A DNA stretch of 64,000 nt, taken from assembly GCF_030247195.1 (NCBI RefSeq), contig NC_080672.1:97846113-97910112 (forward strand). Direction: 5' to 3'. Shown in pieces: positions 1 through 12,000 of the stretch; position 1 is the first letter of the stretch; each line of letters starts with the position of its first letter. Origin of the DNA: Topomyia yanbarensis. Its lineage: Eukaryota > Arthropoda > Insecta > Diptera > Culicidae. Position numbers and translations under genes: made by a program. The notes under the pieces are model-generated. The model was not told where the DNA came from, did no database searches, and worked only from the letters and a program-made list of their open reading frames with translations.

Positions 1-549
1 TAATTTTCAAATAAATGAAATAATAGTAGGGGAGACCGGGGCTAGTCGGTGGTGTTTTCAGTTTTCATTTTTTACCGCTTTAATGTAAGAAGATTTTTCA
101 AAATATAACACGTGGCATGGAATGGCAGACTGTTGGCAACATCTCTGAATTTTATTAAAATATTTGATGCATTGTCAGACAAAAATATGTGACGCGGAAA
201 CCCGCCAACTTACCCCAGCTCCAGGGTAAGTTGGCAGTATGTATAGATACGCCAAAAATAAGCAATCCAATGGAGAATCAAATACTTCATGGGTCCTTTT
301 GAAACGTGCTGAATGTCTTTTTAAGAAAACTGTGTATTAACCGACATTTGCTATTATATTTCATTCTCAATACCCCGGAATATTCACTGACGCGTACTCC
401 ATATTCAAAAGCAAATTTTCGAAATTCTTCAGGCGATTGGCCGAAGTAAATGTTTCCTGCATTGACGAGATATACAATAAAGAATAAATTTTTGATGACT
501 ATTTTTGCACCGTAAATTCCGAATGGTTTAACCGGGTTCTTCCTCCAGA
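1..549. other. no gene recognised
   Basis: AT-rich DNA with no coding signature. A minus-strand open frame at 287-652 runs straight into a SINE remnant and has no recognisable protein similarity, so I do not call it a gene. Confidence 0.5.
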
Positions 550-655
550 GAATTAACCATAGGGTTATTCGTCTCTTTTTCGGCTTAGAAACATTTCTAA
601 ACCTATGTGCAGGAGTGGAGAACCTAACCCAAGTGGGCTGCGTACAAGACAATGA
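550..655 (-). repeat. tRNA-derived SINE, diverged partial copy
   Basis: On the minus strand this follows the same order as the better copies at 8115, 12008, 23558 and 38294: a tRNA-like head, a middle part related to 'taaccctatgtgcgggg', then a tail related to 'ggtcattcgcctcttcggg'. It is diverged and lacks a clean poly(A) tail. It joins directly to a separate repeat (644-712) that recurs at 7607-7682. Confidence 0.6.
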
Positions 656-712
656 TGAGCAGGTTGAGCACGAACACAGGAATGGGTCTGTTTTACAATA
701 TGCGTTATGAAT
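644..712. repeat. dispersed repeat, copy 1 of 2
   Basis: The block containing 'gatgagcaggttgagcacga' and ending near 'ttatgaatcc' recurs at 7607-7682 in the same orientation with a few differences. Its class is unknown. In both places it begins at the head of a SINE-like 'acaagrcaatg' junction. Confidence 0.5.
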
Positions 713-720
713 CCTAGTAA

Positions 721-1150
721 GGGACCATTCAAAAATTACGTAGCGCTTTTAGGGGGAGGGGGTACGACAAATTTTGGCATGTTGTGACATATGGGGGGGA
801 GGGAGTAAGCTAGATCGTTATGTAACATGTATTTACTTTTTTCAACCCTCAAAAATGCAAGCCAAAATTGTGACTTCAAGAAACATCGCTTCTAAGATCC
901 AATGAAACCGTAAGCCTCTTTTTCGTCGTTTTATCAGTGAGAGGATCGAAGGCATGAAAACGCTCGTTCATTTGTATGTCAAATTACAAGTTCATTGAAA
1001 CTAGAGAATTGTAACTAGCCGGGCCTCTGAGACCCCTTGCCTTTTTGAGGGTTAAAGAATTGTTACGCAATAGGAGGAGAGAATGCGGAAATTTGTGACA
1101 ATTTGTTAAATGAGGAAAGGGGAGTCAATTTTGAGCAATTTTTAAGTCCC
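721..1150. mobile_element. TIR MITE (GGGACCATTC family), copy 1
   Basis: The left end starts GGGACCATTC, and the right end finishes AAGTCCC followed by TAA, which matches the TAA just before the left end (a 3-bp duplication). The interior has G-rich stretches related to the copy at 40530-40789. The middle (about 850-1050) is absent from that copy, so it is either an insertion here or a deletion there. No coding capacity is visible. Confidence 0.65.
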
Positions 1151-1264
1151 TAAGCCAGCAACTAAACAAGGGAGGTTATAAAAATATTAACTTATTTTAC
1201 GATTAAGTGGGAAATATTCTTTTTTTGTGGTATTCGAAGAATAGGGGCTGTTTATTTTCGAGTG

Positions 1265-3765
1265 TAGATTTATCTGCATCCATCACATTAGTGAAAATTA
1301 CAATGCCTGGCCATAGTAAATGCGTCAGAGAAATTGTTAGTACAACGAAATCGCACACAGAGGGAAAAATTCACTTAACTGCAGCAAACAAGTTCTTCTG
1401 CTTTCGTAGTCCAGCTTTGACGTCGTTATAGTGCTGTTCGTACCGGAACCTTCGTCGTTGGAGTGGAGTACTTTGCATCCTTCAAATATCAGTTCGCTGA
1501 GACCGGGAAACACTTTAGCCAGATGCTGTAGCGTGACTGTATTTAAGTTGCATCTTATAAAATCTATCCTACGAAGAGCTGGTATCACTGAACAATGCGT
1601 CCAAAAGCGTGTCTTCGTTTGACATGCCATCACCCTAAGCGATCTTAACTTCGTCAGTTTATGCAGATATCGAAACGTTGTGTTACCCAACTTTTGTTAT
1701 GAAAGAAAGTATTAAATTAGTGTTTTCAGGCAGCGGATTATATAAAGGTTCTCACCGGTCTGAATGCCCATATTTCTAAATTTTCCAAATTCGGCAAATT
1801 GTTGCATAGTTTGTGCAGAATTTTGTGGTTCTTTGATTTGCTTAGTGTCATCTTCAGCGATTTGAGTTCTGAAAGTCCGTTATTGAAAACAATATCTGAC
1901 TTGTTGTACCACAGTACTAAACTGTTTAGATGAGGCATGTTCAACGTTGGAAGAGTCTGGGATGGGGTCTGAATTTTGCACCGCCGTATGTTGAGCACCT
2001 GTGGGTAAAATAAAAAGTTATTGATACTACATCGAGGAGCCGTTGTAACGCTAGGAAAAAAAACCTTAATCGTTGTCGCTTCGAAAGCTTTGATTTGTTC
2101 TAAATCCATTTCCTGATTCTCAAGAGTTAATTCAACGAGTTGTGTAGCAAATTTCGAAAGAGCCGTACCAATGCGAAAAAACGTTAAGTTGTTTGTCGAA
2201 TGGAAGCTTTTTAATTTTGGCATGCCAATAACAAACTGTTCTTCTTTTTCCATATCCACGTATACATCACGTGTACGAGCATATCGAACCTGCATTTCTT
2301 TGTCGTTATCGCCATTCGCCCAAGTTTGCAGATGCGTTAAGCTAGGGAAAGGCCAGGTCATGATATCGTCAACCGTATCCGCATCCTTGATAGTTACTTC
2401 CAAACATTGCAACTGCCTGCAGTACGTTTCGATTATCTGTAAGCTCTGGCGACAATTTGTATCCACGTGCAGACTAGTTAAATTTGGTGTTATTACTTTA
2501 AAAGGTAAATTTGCACAAAGAACGTCAATTCTTAGTTTTTTCTATTCGATGATGTTGGATTGGCCACGTGGTTGAATGTTGCTCTGGGAGAAAGTTTTCA
2601 TTTGGCTCAAAATCTAACGAGAGCTCTCGCAGATTCCTAATTCGTGGTAATCGATTCTCGAGAATCTCTCGACAACTTTCAAACGATCTCGACAGTTCCA
2701 GACTTTCAAGATTCAGGTTCATTCCAAATAATAACTGTATCAGGCGGTCCTCTGGAGTTGGTTCGTAAAGGTACTTAAATTCTATGATATCATATGTTCC
2801 TACTAGTTCAACATCATCGAAATCGGTTACATCGAAGGAATATATACGAATATTCCGAAAGCAGCGGAGAACACGTTTTTCTAAATCATTTAGGTCATCG
2901 TCGAAACGGCCATTTAGTGACACCTTGCATTGGCGTTGGAATCGAACCCCGCATAGAACGTTGTGCCACAGGGTGCAAACGGCGTTTGCATTTTTGCGAT
3001 CGCGAAAGCTGAGGTAGTTGAAAATATGTCCTAACAGCTGAAATCGAACTCCATTTAAATTAAAAAATCTTTACATAGACTAGACTATTCTACGGTGAAA
3101 AATACCTACCTCTATTGGAAGATTGTTTATGGTACTCATTATAACATTTTAAGTTATGATTCAACTGAAATTCATTTACCATTCTAAGATAAGTCAAAGT
3201 TGAAGATTAACAGTATTTCCCCCAATCAGTATCACATAAAGTCACTAAAATACGAAAATTTAAAGCAATTTTCGAGAATCGTGAAAGTCTATTGCATCAT
3301 GTGTGATAGTTCGTGTGTGATTTTAGCAATGAGTCATTCGCCACTAAAAAGATGTATGTAAGATTTATTTCATTTTATGTTGTTTTCTTCAGCGATTTAA
3401 GCTTTACCTCCGCTGTCAACAATACTTAAAGCAGCCGTTCACATGTTTTAATTCAATAATATTATGAATTCATACTGGAAAAAATGGGAAATTATTATTG
3501 AACAATCCACAGGTGAACACGGTGAACCAAGTAGATATAGACCATTCCGTATCTACTGGTCAGTCACGACTGAGTGTATGCGTAAATATTAATATGTACG
3601 CGAAGGGATAAGTTCTCGAAAAAGAAGATAAACACAAGAGCGATCGATTGGAACTGTGTCTCATCCAGACACAGAGGTTTTAACGTGCGTACACAGAGCC
3701 TAGCATCGCACTTATATGAAGTTTTGTTGTTGTCCAATGCATAGTGGGCGAATCTAGCAAGACCA
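1265..3765. repeat. duplicated segment, copy 1 (pairs with about 8612-11090)
   Basis: The whole F-box gene plus several hundred bases upstream (to about 3765) align with 8612-11090. The outer flank shares blocks such as 'attccgtatctactgg' and 'gtccaatgcatagt'. The copies lie about 7.3 kb apart in the same orientation. Similarity is highest in the exons and falls outside them, so the duplication is not very recent. The left boundary is uncertain. Confidence 0.8.
1337..3139 (-). pseudogene. F-box/LRR protein, paralogue 1 (one frame break)
   Basis: I recognise an F-box protein with a leucine-rich tail, the kind that serves as substrate receptor of SCF ubiquitin ligases. No specific orthologue is claimed. 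Coding exons are 3110-3139 (ATG, ten codons), 1756-3037 and 1337-1690. The introns of 72 and 65 bp have GT-AG ends and phase 0. The F-box spans the first intron (LPIE, then LLGHIFNYLSF and RDRKNANAVCTLW). Downstream are repeated L-x2-L-x-L units such as LNSLVLW, LKSLKMTL, LENLEIW and LSELIFEGC. Compared with the copy at 8654, exon 2 has one extra base in a T6 run (2536-2541 on the plus strand), which shifts the frame and ends it soon after. With that base removed, length arithmetic gives about 554 codons. It is a young pseudogene, a sequencing homopolymer error, or a damaged allele. Confidence 0.8.
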
Positions 3766-4455
3766 ATAATGTTCAGTTGCTCGATTTGGCTACCTAGACA
3801 TTTCCGATATTCCTCAAAGTTTGCTTGAAATATCCTATCTTTCTTTTGAGGTTAAGGTTATCCAAATCGCGCAAGAGTTTAAAATTTTAAAATTGCAATA
3901 TAATTGCTGAAGACGTCGACATTTTCACGATTTACTGATTCCAATATAACGAGTTATAAAGAAAACTGAATCTATGAACTTTTTTTAAATTCTTTCCAAT
4001 TGCGCTTAATTATATAGTTTTCAAGATTTTAGGCTAGGTAAACTAAACGTTTTGTCGAAGTTAGTTTCCGTTTCAGGGCAATAATTTTGAAGTCATGAAA
4101 ACTCAAAAATGCACCTTTTTCTGACCATTTTGAACTACATTTTGAAAAAATTTAATATGTGGTACTTTTTTGCTCAGTTTGTTTTCGCAGCATTTCAGTT
4201 TTTTCGTGAATAGAATTTTATCTGTCACTGTAACTGCAAGTCCTACGACGGTCATTAATCGCTTTGATAAGCATTGCAACACCTCGAAGTGTTTAGCGTA
4301 AAGGGCTAATTTACGGATTTCAATCAACTGATTCTAACTACCTATAATGTTCGTTTAATTTAACCGAAATTTGTAACAAGGCAAGACAGCGATTACTTTA
4401 ATTCATAACTCTGCCATCACGAGGCGCTATTGCACAATTGAAATTATGAACCTTA
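3140..4455. other. upstream flank of F-box copy 1; no gene
   Basis: As far as about 3765 the sequence matches the region upstream of F-box copy 2, so it may hold the promoter of this gene pair. No clear TATA or initiator can be assigned. From 3765 to 4455 I see only AT-rich DNA without a supported feature. Confidence 0.5.
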
Positions 4456-4695
4456 CACACTTAATTCGGCTCGGCAATTTCCCAACAGCCGTGTAGTCAG
4501 CAAATTTAGAAACTGATATCTCAGTAAAGTGAAATTTGTTTGCTGATTTTCGGTGAAATATTTTCCGAGTCTCAGCTATCAAACGTCACTTTTACCGGGA
4601 TCTCAGCAAAAACATTGTTTACTGAGATCTCAGATGTTGAGATTTCGGCAAAAGATGCGAAAAAAGCTGAGATTCGGCAGAAAAAATTAGGTGTG
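4456..4695. mobile_element. TA-flanked MITE, 240 bp
   Basis: Terminal inverted repeats CACACTTAATT and AATTAGGTGTG (10 of 11 match) are flanked by TA on both sides (4454-4455 and 4696-4697). The inside repeats 'gatctcag' motifs. A TA target suggests Tc1/mariner mobilisation, but the TIR is short and no transposase is present. Confidence 0.5.
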
Positions 4696-5069
4696 TAGAA
4701 CTTGTTATATCCAGTGTTTCAAAAATTGCTATGTAATGGACCTCGAGCAGCAGGGAATACTGATCAGTATGATCTTTCCAGTTGAATGCCATCGCGCTTC
4801 TTTTGGATGCATTGGATCGAAAAGTGAGAAAAATGCGACCACTCATAAGTATTTTTGGCAGTGTTTAAAAAATTCCCGAGCAGTAGGTAAATAAGGAAAC
4901 TTCAAAAGTTTATTAATCGCATGTCAATGCTGTGCAAGTCAGTGATTAATACTGATGTAGTATACGTTGAGGAAGCTAAAATATAAATACGCCATGCAGA
5001 AAATAAGTTTTATCGATTCAGAATTAGCCTTCATAACCAACTTGAGAAATAAAACTGCATTTTCAAATT

Positions 5070-5531
5070 AGTTATGGTATTTGCGTTTCGACTTCCTCTC
5101 ATCAGAATCCGACACTAACTGGAAGATTTCCGTGACTTAACTTTTTGTCGGTTCCTACAGCATGAAGTACAAAGTCATTTTTCGCTCGGCCGGACATGGC
5201 GCGAACTCGCGCGATTCGCATTTCAAATGCCAAAATATCTTAACTCCTGCGGTAGATGACAAAGGTTTAAACCGAGGGGAAACTCTAAGTTTGCTCATAT
5301 TACCTTATCGACGCTTTTATAAACTTTTGTCCTTCAACTCCTTGCTCTTCCTTGAGTACTAACTATGGCTCTTAATATTGACTTAATATCACGCATGACT
5401 AGAGGTTGGCTCAAAAACACAAATCGTGTTTTCGCTTTTGGGGCTAGCGTCAACCCGGCGCTAGCTTAGTTCTATCGCTAAGTTAGTGTCGGAGTCTGAT
5501 GAGACAAAGTCGAAATGCAAATTCCATAACT
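5070..5531. mobile_element. non-autonomous element with 51-bp inverted repeats
   Basis: 5070-5120 and 5481-5531 are inverted repeats matching at 46 of 51 positions, both ending in agttatgg. The interior (about 5121-5380) matches 16125-16390 in reverse orientation, and part of it is related to 44505-44600, so this is a dispersed family. No protein is encoded. Confidence 0.7.
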
Positions 5532-5534
5532 TTA

Positions 5535-6990
5535 TTTAGTTATAGGTTTTGTGTCCATAACGCACAAAGGTGGTTTTAAACAATTTTCTCCTTAAAGAAG
5601 AATTATTTTTTTCACCTAAATTTTTCTCCACTATGGAGAAATGTAGCGTAGTACATTTTCAAGAAATTTCTATTCGCGTGATATTAGCTGGACGTCCTAG
5701 TGATTCCAAGACGTCTAGGTTTTGTTCCCTTCATTTTCTGGGAAATTAACCTTTTATGTTTGATTTATTTTATAAAATAAACACGCGCCATGTAGCGACA
5801 GAGTCAGCCTTAATAGCCTTGTCATAATTAATTTTATATGCACACTATCACAATGTCTTTCTATGTTACTTCGCTGAAGACACGAGTTTCACTAGATAAT
5901 TTGAGTTCTAAAATGCCGTACTTCACACTAGCACAACGAAGTGATAAAATTGCAAATCAAAATGGTTGTCATCCACATGGCGATGACATGATGAAAACTT
6001 TGCTGAAGACACGACTTTTGTAGGTCGTTAGACTGTAAAAATTAAACCAGTTAAAAAACTTAATATCCATACTGGTACCACGTAATGGCAGAGTTTCGAA
6101 CCAAACAGATCGCCATCATTAGGGTTTTCGCCTTCTAAACAACCTCGCTGAAGATGCAAACATTAAGGTCAGAGTCAAATTTAAAAATTCAAGAGCACGG
6201 TACTGATTTTATAATCACCTTTGATGAGGACGCCGATTTTCTAGCCAGTCAGGATCAACTGATAATCCAAGTCGAATATTTCGTATGTGTGTACACTAGT
6301 GTCACCTAGTGAAAGAGTTGCGAAATTGATAATACCCACACGATCACAAATCAGGATCACCAGATGTAACATGTCCAATAGTGTGTTATTATTTCACATA
6401 TACGCTAGCGCGAGGTGTTGATAGAGTTCCGAGTTAAAATGGTTGTCATGCGCACGGGCTTAACCTTTTCAACGATTTTTCTGAATACACGAACCTTTTC
6501 GGACATTAGGAAAACGAGTTTAACATGTACACTAGCGGCATGCAGTAATGGAATTCCAAAATAAATGTTTTCCGGCCAGACCTCTGTGGCCTGAAAATAA
6601 CTTTACTGAAGAGAGCAAATATGTGGCTTTTCAGGATTTCGAGATAAAGCATCATGAACCCACCCAAAACTTTTCCGAGGGTTTTGCGAAGCGATTCCAA
6701 ACTTTTGACGGATAGTGCAATTAAGTTACTTTACCAAGAAGTACACTAAGTTTCTCAGTTATTTTACTCTTTGTTCCTCTGTCTTTCTCCTGAATCTCAA
6801 TGAGTCTAAAATTTGTTGATTTTTTGTGAAACTGCTCTAAGCAACCTTCAGACATTCGAACACGATCAAGTGTTACGATCGAAAATTTGTCAACTTCAAT
6901 TTGACGCATTTTTTTATCGTACACTCCTAATTTTAAAGATATATAGGGTTAGCATTATGTCTACTGTTTGATTTTGATATGTGCCCTTGG
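5535..6990. repeat. degenerate repeat cluster
   Basis: From about 5770 to 6720 related blocks recur at irregular spacing: 'ctgaagacacga' type (near 5872, 6001, 6146, 6480, 6606), 'acactagcg' type (near 5831, 5928, 6292, 6402, 6527) and 'atggttgtcat' (near 5963 and 6439). This looks like an old tandem array eroded by indels. Nothing coding is supported here. Confidence 0.5.
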
Positions 6991-7600
6991 TTATGAAAAT
7001 GGTATCGAAGAAAGTAGACCAACATGGTAAAATTTTGCTCGCGCATCGCGAAAATTCGAACTGCTCGCACGCCAAGTTCGTGAAATTGTCGAATCAGGTC
7101 AAATCAACTGTCGTCAACTGTATTAAAAATGTTTGGAAATGATTTGTAGACAGCCAGGAAGACTAGATTGGGGAAAATCGAAAGCCGGAGACCGCAATAA
7201 CGATGTGAAGAGTGGCGAGCTGTTTCAAGCCGTACGAACCCAAATCTCTTCGTTCGAGATGTCGGAAGCGAGCTGGGAGTGCTGACAATTTACAACCGTG
7301 CATCGGGTTAATCGGATTGTCGACCTACAAGAAGGTGATTCAAATCGTGACGATAAGCAAAACAAGTCCTGTACATGAAAATGCTGACGAAGTTTGATTG
7401 CGTGGTACGGGGTGACAAAAGCTATCTCAAGGCGGATTTTAAGCAGCTTCCTGGTCTGGAATATTATACGACGATTAGAATAGGAAAGATGACAGAAATT
7501 TTCAAAGACAATAAGCTGTCGAAGTTTGCAAAGAAATATCTCGAGTGGTAGGTCATCTGTTCCTGTGGATGGAAGAGCGACCTTTACATTCATTGCATGA
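6990..7600 (+). pseudogene. mariner-like (IS630/Tc1/mariner) transposase relic
   Basis: Frame-shifted remnants resemble mosquito mariner-type transposases, perhaps the DD37E group. The best block starts at 7381 and reads MLTKFDCVV, then ADFKQLPG, KMTEIF and KLSKFAKKYLEW, then a stop codon, then VICSCG. The preceding part (about 7000-7380) is in several frames. The catalytic block following CVV is altered (RGDKSY instead of a DDE-like motif), so the enzyme would be dead even without the stops. I saw no inverted repeats, so the element is incomplete. Confidence 0.65.
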
Positions 7601-7606
7601 CATTAC

Positions 7607-7682
7607 ATTACAAGGCAATGATGAGCAGGTTGAGCACGAACACAGATGTGAACCTGTTTTACAATGTGCTCTATGAACGCTA
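7607..7682. repeat. dispersed repeat, copy 2 of 2
   Basis: This matches 644-712 in the same orientation, including 'gatgagcaggttgagcacga', and ends near 'tatgaacgct'. From here to 8114 no further feature is supported. A 105-residue open frame at 7706-8023 has no recognisable domain. Confidence 0.5.
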
Positions 7683-8114
7683 CTTAAGCACTTTTTAGAC
7701 TCTCCGTGAAAATGAACGTGAACGTGTGTTGGATATCTTTCATTGTTGCAGCCCCGAACAACGATTTTACGCTCAACTGGTACTTCACAGTTTATCAGAA
7801 TTCAATCTGGTATTTGAAGGCGAACGTTCACCGTGAGCAGCAATGGTCATGTGAAATCCAGAGCTTTTATTCAAACGACATGTGTACAATGAGTGGAGTG
7901 ACCCTCTTTGTTTACTTTCTCTTTCGATTTTTACGGCGTCACTATAGCACTTTTCACTCATTTTACAGTACAGATCGAAAAACGTTGGTGTTGACTAGAA
8001 GATTATGCAGAGTTGAGGGATAAATGTTAAAGCGACCGAATCATTAACAGAAGAGAAAATCAACAACGAAAGTCACTCATTGTAGATGTCTTTTTGAAAA
8101 AAAATCCACTACGT

Positions 8115-8284
8115 GGGACGGGCATAGCGTAATTGATAAATCGATTGCATTGTACACAGCTCACCTGGGTTCGAATCCCAACCCCGCACATAGGCTTACA
8201 GATTCTTCTTAAGAGATTTTTCTAACCCGAAGACGCGAATGACCTCAAGGTTAAAACCTCTATAATCGAAATAAAAAAGAAGAA
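8115..8284 (+). repeat. tRNA-derived SINE, near full length
   Basis: The 5' part resembles a tRNA gene with RNA polymerase III boxes: an A-box-like 'tagcgtaattgataa' and a B box 'ggttcgaatcc'. The body is unrelated to tRNA and ends 'ggttaaaacctctataatcg' plus an A-rich tail. Copies lie at 550, 12008, 23558, 37776 and 38294. Confidence 0.85.
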
Positions 8285-8611
8285 AATCCACTAAGAACAT
8301 AATTCACTGTGAAATATGTAAAATGGTCGGCGATATGAATACTATTGCATTAATCCAATCATATCGAATACATGTGTATGGATTCGCTAAGTAAATTACT
8401 ATCGTTTAATTCTATTTTCATCAATTTCTGTGCGGTAATAAGTGAGATATAGTAAAAAAACAGTTTAGCGCGCATCAAGTTCGCGTTCATTTTCATCTAG
8501 GGTATAAACAGGCCTGAAGATAGTAGGATACTATGAAAGGAAGGTGATATTTATTTTTTATGCATCCCAAGAGATGATTTTTATAATTTTTAATCCTTCG
8601 CTCACTCACAT
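8285..8611. other. no feature recognised
   Basis: Spacer between the SINE and the second F-box segment. Nothing supported. Confidence 0.5.
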
Positions 8612-11090
8612 CAATGAAAATAGCAGCACCTAGTAATCGCGCCAGTGAAACTGCTAGTACAACGAAATCGTACACAGAGGAAAAGCCTCGTTTAATTGCT
8701 GCAAACAAGATCTTCTTCTTTCGCTGTCCAACTTTGACGTGTTCCTGTACGTGCCGGAACCTTCATCATTGAACTGGACTTTGCATTCTTCCAGTATGAG
8801 TTCGCTGAGACCGGGAAACACTTTTGCCAGTTGCTGAAGCGTAAATTTATTTAAGGTGCATTCTATCAAATCTATCCTACGAAGAGTAGGTATCACTGAA
8901 CAATGCGTCCAAAAGCGTGTTTTTGTTTCGCATACGATCAACTTAAGCGACCTTAGCTTTGTCAGTTTATGTAGATATCGAAACGCTGTGTTAACCAACT
9001 TTGATTATGAAAGTAAAGTATTAAATTAGTATTTTCAGGCAAAGGATTATGAAAAAGGCTCTTACCATTCTGTATGCCCATATTTCTAAATGTTCCAAAT
9101 TCGGCAAGTTGTTGCATATTTTGTGTAAAACTTTGTGGTTCTTTGATTTGAATAGTGTCATCTTCAGTGATTTAAGCTCAGAAAGCCCGCTATCGAAGAT
9201 AATATCTGACTCGTTGTACCACAGTACTAGACTGTTTAGATGAGGCATGTTCAACGTTGGAAGACTCTGGGATGAGGTCAGAATTTTGCATCGCCGTATG
9301 TTGAGCACCTGCGGGTAAAATAAAGTGTTATTGATACTACATCGCGGAGCCGTCATAAAGCTAGAGGAACCTTAATCGGTATCGCTTCGAAAGCTTTGAT
9401 TTGTTCCAAATCCATTTCCTGATTTTCAAGAGTTAGTTCAACGAGCTGTTTAGCAAATTTCGAAAGAGCTGTACTAATGCGAAAGAACATTAAATTGTTT
9501 GCCGAATGGAAGCTTTTTAATTTTGGCATTCCAATGACAAACTGTTCCTCTTTTTCCAAATCCACGTATTTATTACGTGTTCGAGCGTATCGAACCTGCA
9601 GTTCTTTGTCGTTGTCGCCATGCGGCCAAGTTTGCAGATGCGTCAAGCTAGGGAACGGCAACGCCATGATATCGTCAACCGTTTCCGCATCCTTGATAGT
9701 TACTTCCAAACATTGCAACTGCCTGCAGTACGCTTCGATTATCTGAAAGCCCTGGCGGCAATTTGTATCCACACACAGACTATTTAAATTTGGTGTTATT
9801 ACTTTCAATGGTAAGTTTGCACAAGGAAAGTCCATTCTTAGCTTTTCTACTCGATGATGTTGGATTGTCCACGTGGTTGAATGTTGCTGTGGGATGATAT
9901 TTTCCGTTGTTTCAAAATTTAACGCGAGCTCCCGCAGATTCCTAATTCGTGGTAATCGATTCTCGAGAATCTCTCGACAGCTTTCAAACGATCTCGACAG
10001 TTCCAGACTTTCGAGATCCATGTTCATTTCAAATAAAAATTCAATTAGGCGGTCCTCTGGAGTTCGTTGATATAGGTACTTAAATTGTATGATATCATAT
10101 TTTTCCTGTAGTTCAACATCATCGAAACCTGCTGCATCAAAGAAATAAATATGAATGTTCCGGAAGCAGCGAAGAACACGTATTTCTAAATCATTTAGGT
10201 CATCGTCGAAACTGCGATTTAGGTACACCCGGCGTTGGCGTTGGAATCGAACACCACGCAGAACTTTGTACCACAGGGTGCAAACGGCGTATGCATTTTT
10301 GCGATCACGAAAGCTGAGGTAGTTAAAAATATGTCCTAACAGCTGAAATTTAATTCGATGAAGATTATTGAGCTGTGCGTAGACTATGCTACAGTCAGAA
10401 AAAAAAGCTTACCTCTACTGGAAGATTGTTGATGTTGTCCATAGTAAATTATCATTCAATCGAAAGGTACATCCTAAGATGAATCGAAGATTCAGACTAG
10501 AAGTATTTTCCTTTATCATCACATAGTTTCGAACAAAAATAGCCACTAAAATAAGTAGATAATTTATAATAATTGGCGGGAATTGTGTATATCAAGCAGG
10601 TAAGTACAACGTTGAAAGTGTGCGCGATTGAACATTGATTTCATCATGTGTGATAATTCACGTGCGATTTTAGCCATGAGTCATTGTCCAGAAGTATAGA
10701 TTCATGACGATTTTTGGCGTTATTTTCTACAAATATTCAGCTTAAGCTGAAATACTTAAAACTTACATGTTTTAATTCAATAAAATATTGAATTTTGCTG
10801 GAAAAATTTGATAAACTAATATTGAGCAATCCACTGCACTGGTGAACACGGTCAACCAAGCAGATACAGAACATTCCGTATCTACTGGCCAGCCAGGACT
10901 GTTCGTGGTAAAGCGTGTGCGTAAATATAAATATGTACGCAAAGTGACAAGTTGTCGAAATAGAAGATAACAAACACGAAAGTGAATTGCATTGAACGCC
11001 CGGCTCATCCAGTCACAAAGGTTTTTTAACGTACACACATAGAGATGAGCGTGATCGCACTTGTGTTGTTGCTGTCCAATGCATAGTAGG
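8612..11090. repeat. duplicated segment, copy 2
   Basis: Partner of 1265-3765. It contains the second F-box gene and its upstream flank, with the shared blocks 'attccgtatctactgg' near 10876 and 'gtccaatgcatagtagg' near 11073. Confidence 0.8.
8654..10442 (-). pseudogene. F-box/LRR protein, paralogue 2 (one frame break)
   Basis: Exons are 10413-10442 (MDNINNLPVE), 9066-10342 and 8654-8998, separated by 70- and 67-bp GT-AG introns at the same positions and phase as in paralogue 1. The F-box reads LPVE then LLGHIFNYLSF, followed by RDRKNAYAVCTLWYKVL. The LRR-type tail ends PLCTISLY. The frame is intact where paralogue 1 is broken. Near 9355-9365, however, exon 2 is 4 bp shorter (1277 bp against 1281 expected), so the reading ends at VPLAL and resumes in another frame at TAPRCSINN. 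Whether a truncated F-box protein of about 325 residues is made is unknown. Alternatives are a recent pseudogene or an assembly error. Confidence 0.8.
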
Positions 11091-12000
11091 CCAAATACGC
11101 TGTCTTAAGGGCAGGATTAAATTAATAGCTTATTGAATTTACGTTCTAATAATTTAAATTTTTTACCAGGTTGGGTACAAATATCTTTGGTTTCGTTTGG
11201 TATTAAGGTTTAGTAACTAACTACTAACTAACTAACTGGTGACACTCGAATTTAACTTTTTAGGTTCTAGTGAGATTATATATTGGGCAAAGTTGTTCAT
11301 CTGAAAATAACAAATTTAATTGTAGAAGACATAAAAATTTCACAGACTAATGTTTTCAAAATACAGATATATCAACAATTATTTAATTGAATTAAAACCT
11401 TTTAATTGTACGGGCGGTGGTCAGCTATTTTCGTCCGCAATGCTTATCACTTATTTTGATTAGGTGATGCTATCTTTGAAAATGAGCCACCTTGGTTGCG
11501 CAACTATTTTTTCGTTCTTATTTTATTGCAAATTAGTAGTAATGTTGATTTTATTATTTTCAAAATTGTACATATTTTGTCGTATGTTATTTTAAATGTT
11601 CTTTGATTTGATAGCAATTTAAGGGCACACGTTTGCGTTGGATGATTCCAACCGAGCTGAAATTTATTCGGACTGAACAAACTAATTTTATGTGTTGGTT
11701 TAGTGTTTATTTGACCAACTAGGGAACAAATGTGCATAGGGAAAACACATGGTTTTATCTGAGTGGAATGATGACTTTAATCGTGTTAGACAATTGACGC
11801 GAGAAGGATCGAAAACCATTTACCAATTACCTTCAGTACATCAGCACGAGGAATAAGTGTTTTATTGTCATTAGTTTGCTTTCAGTTCATTCAAACATGT
11901 CCATTACATATTTTTATCTCATTATATTGTATTGAATATTTTCATATAGTTTTGGGTAATACATACATGCACTACATTATTGATTGCCATGTAAACCTTT
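11091..12000. other. no gene recognised
   Basis: AT-rich spacer with a short 'actaacta' microrepeat near 11220. A 77-residue minus-strand frame at 11504-11737 shows no domain. The 13-bp target duplication of the next SINE sits at 11987-11999. Confidence 0.5.

Noticed and set aside
8115..8190. Possible tRNA gene (A and B boxes)
   Set aside because: It cannot form a full cloverleaf, continues into a SINE body with an A-rich tail and is multi-copy in the window.
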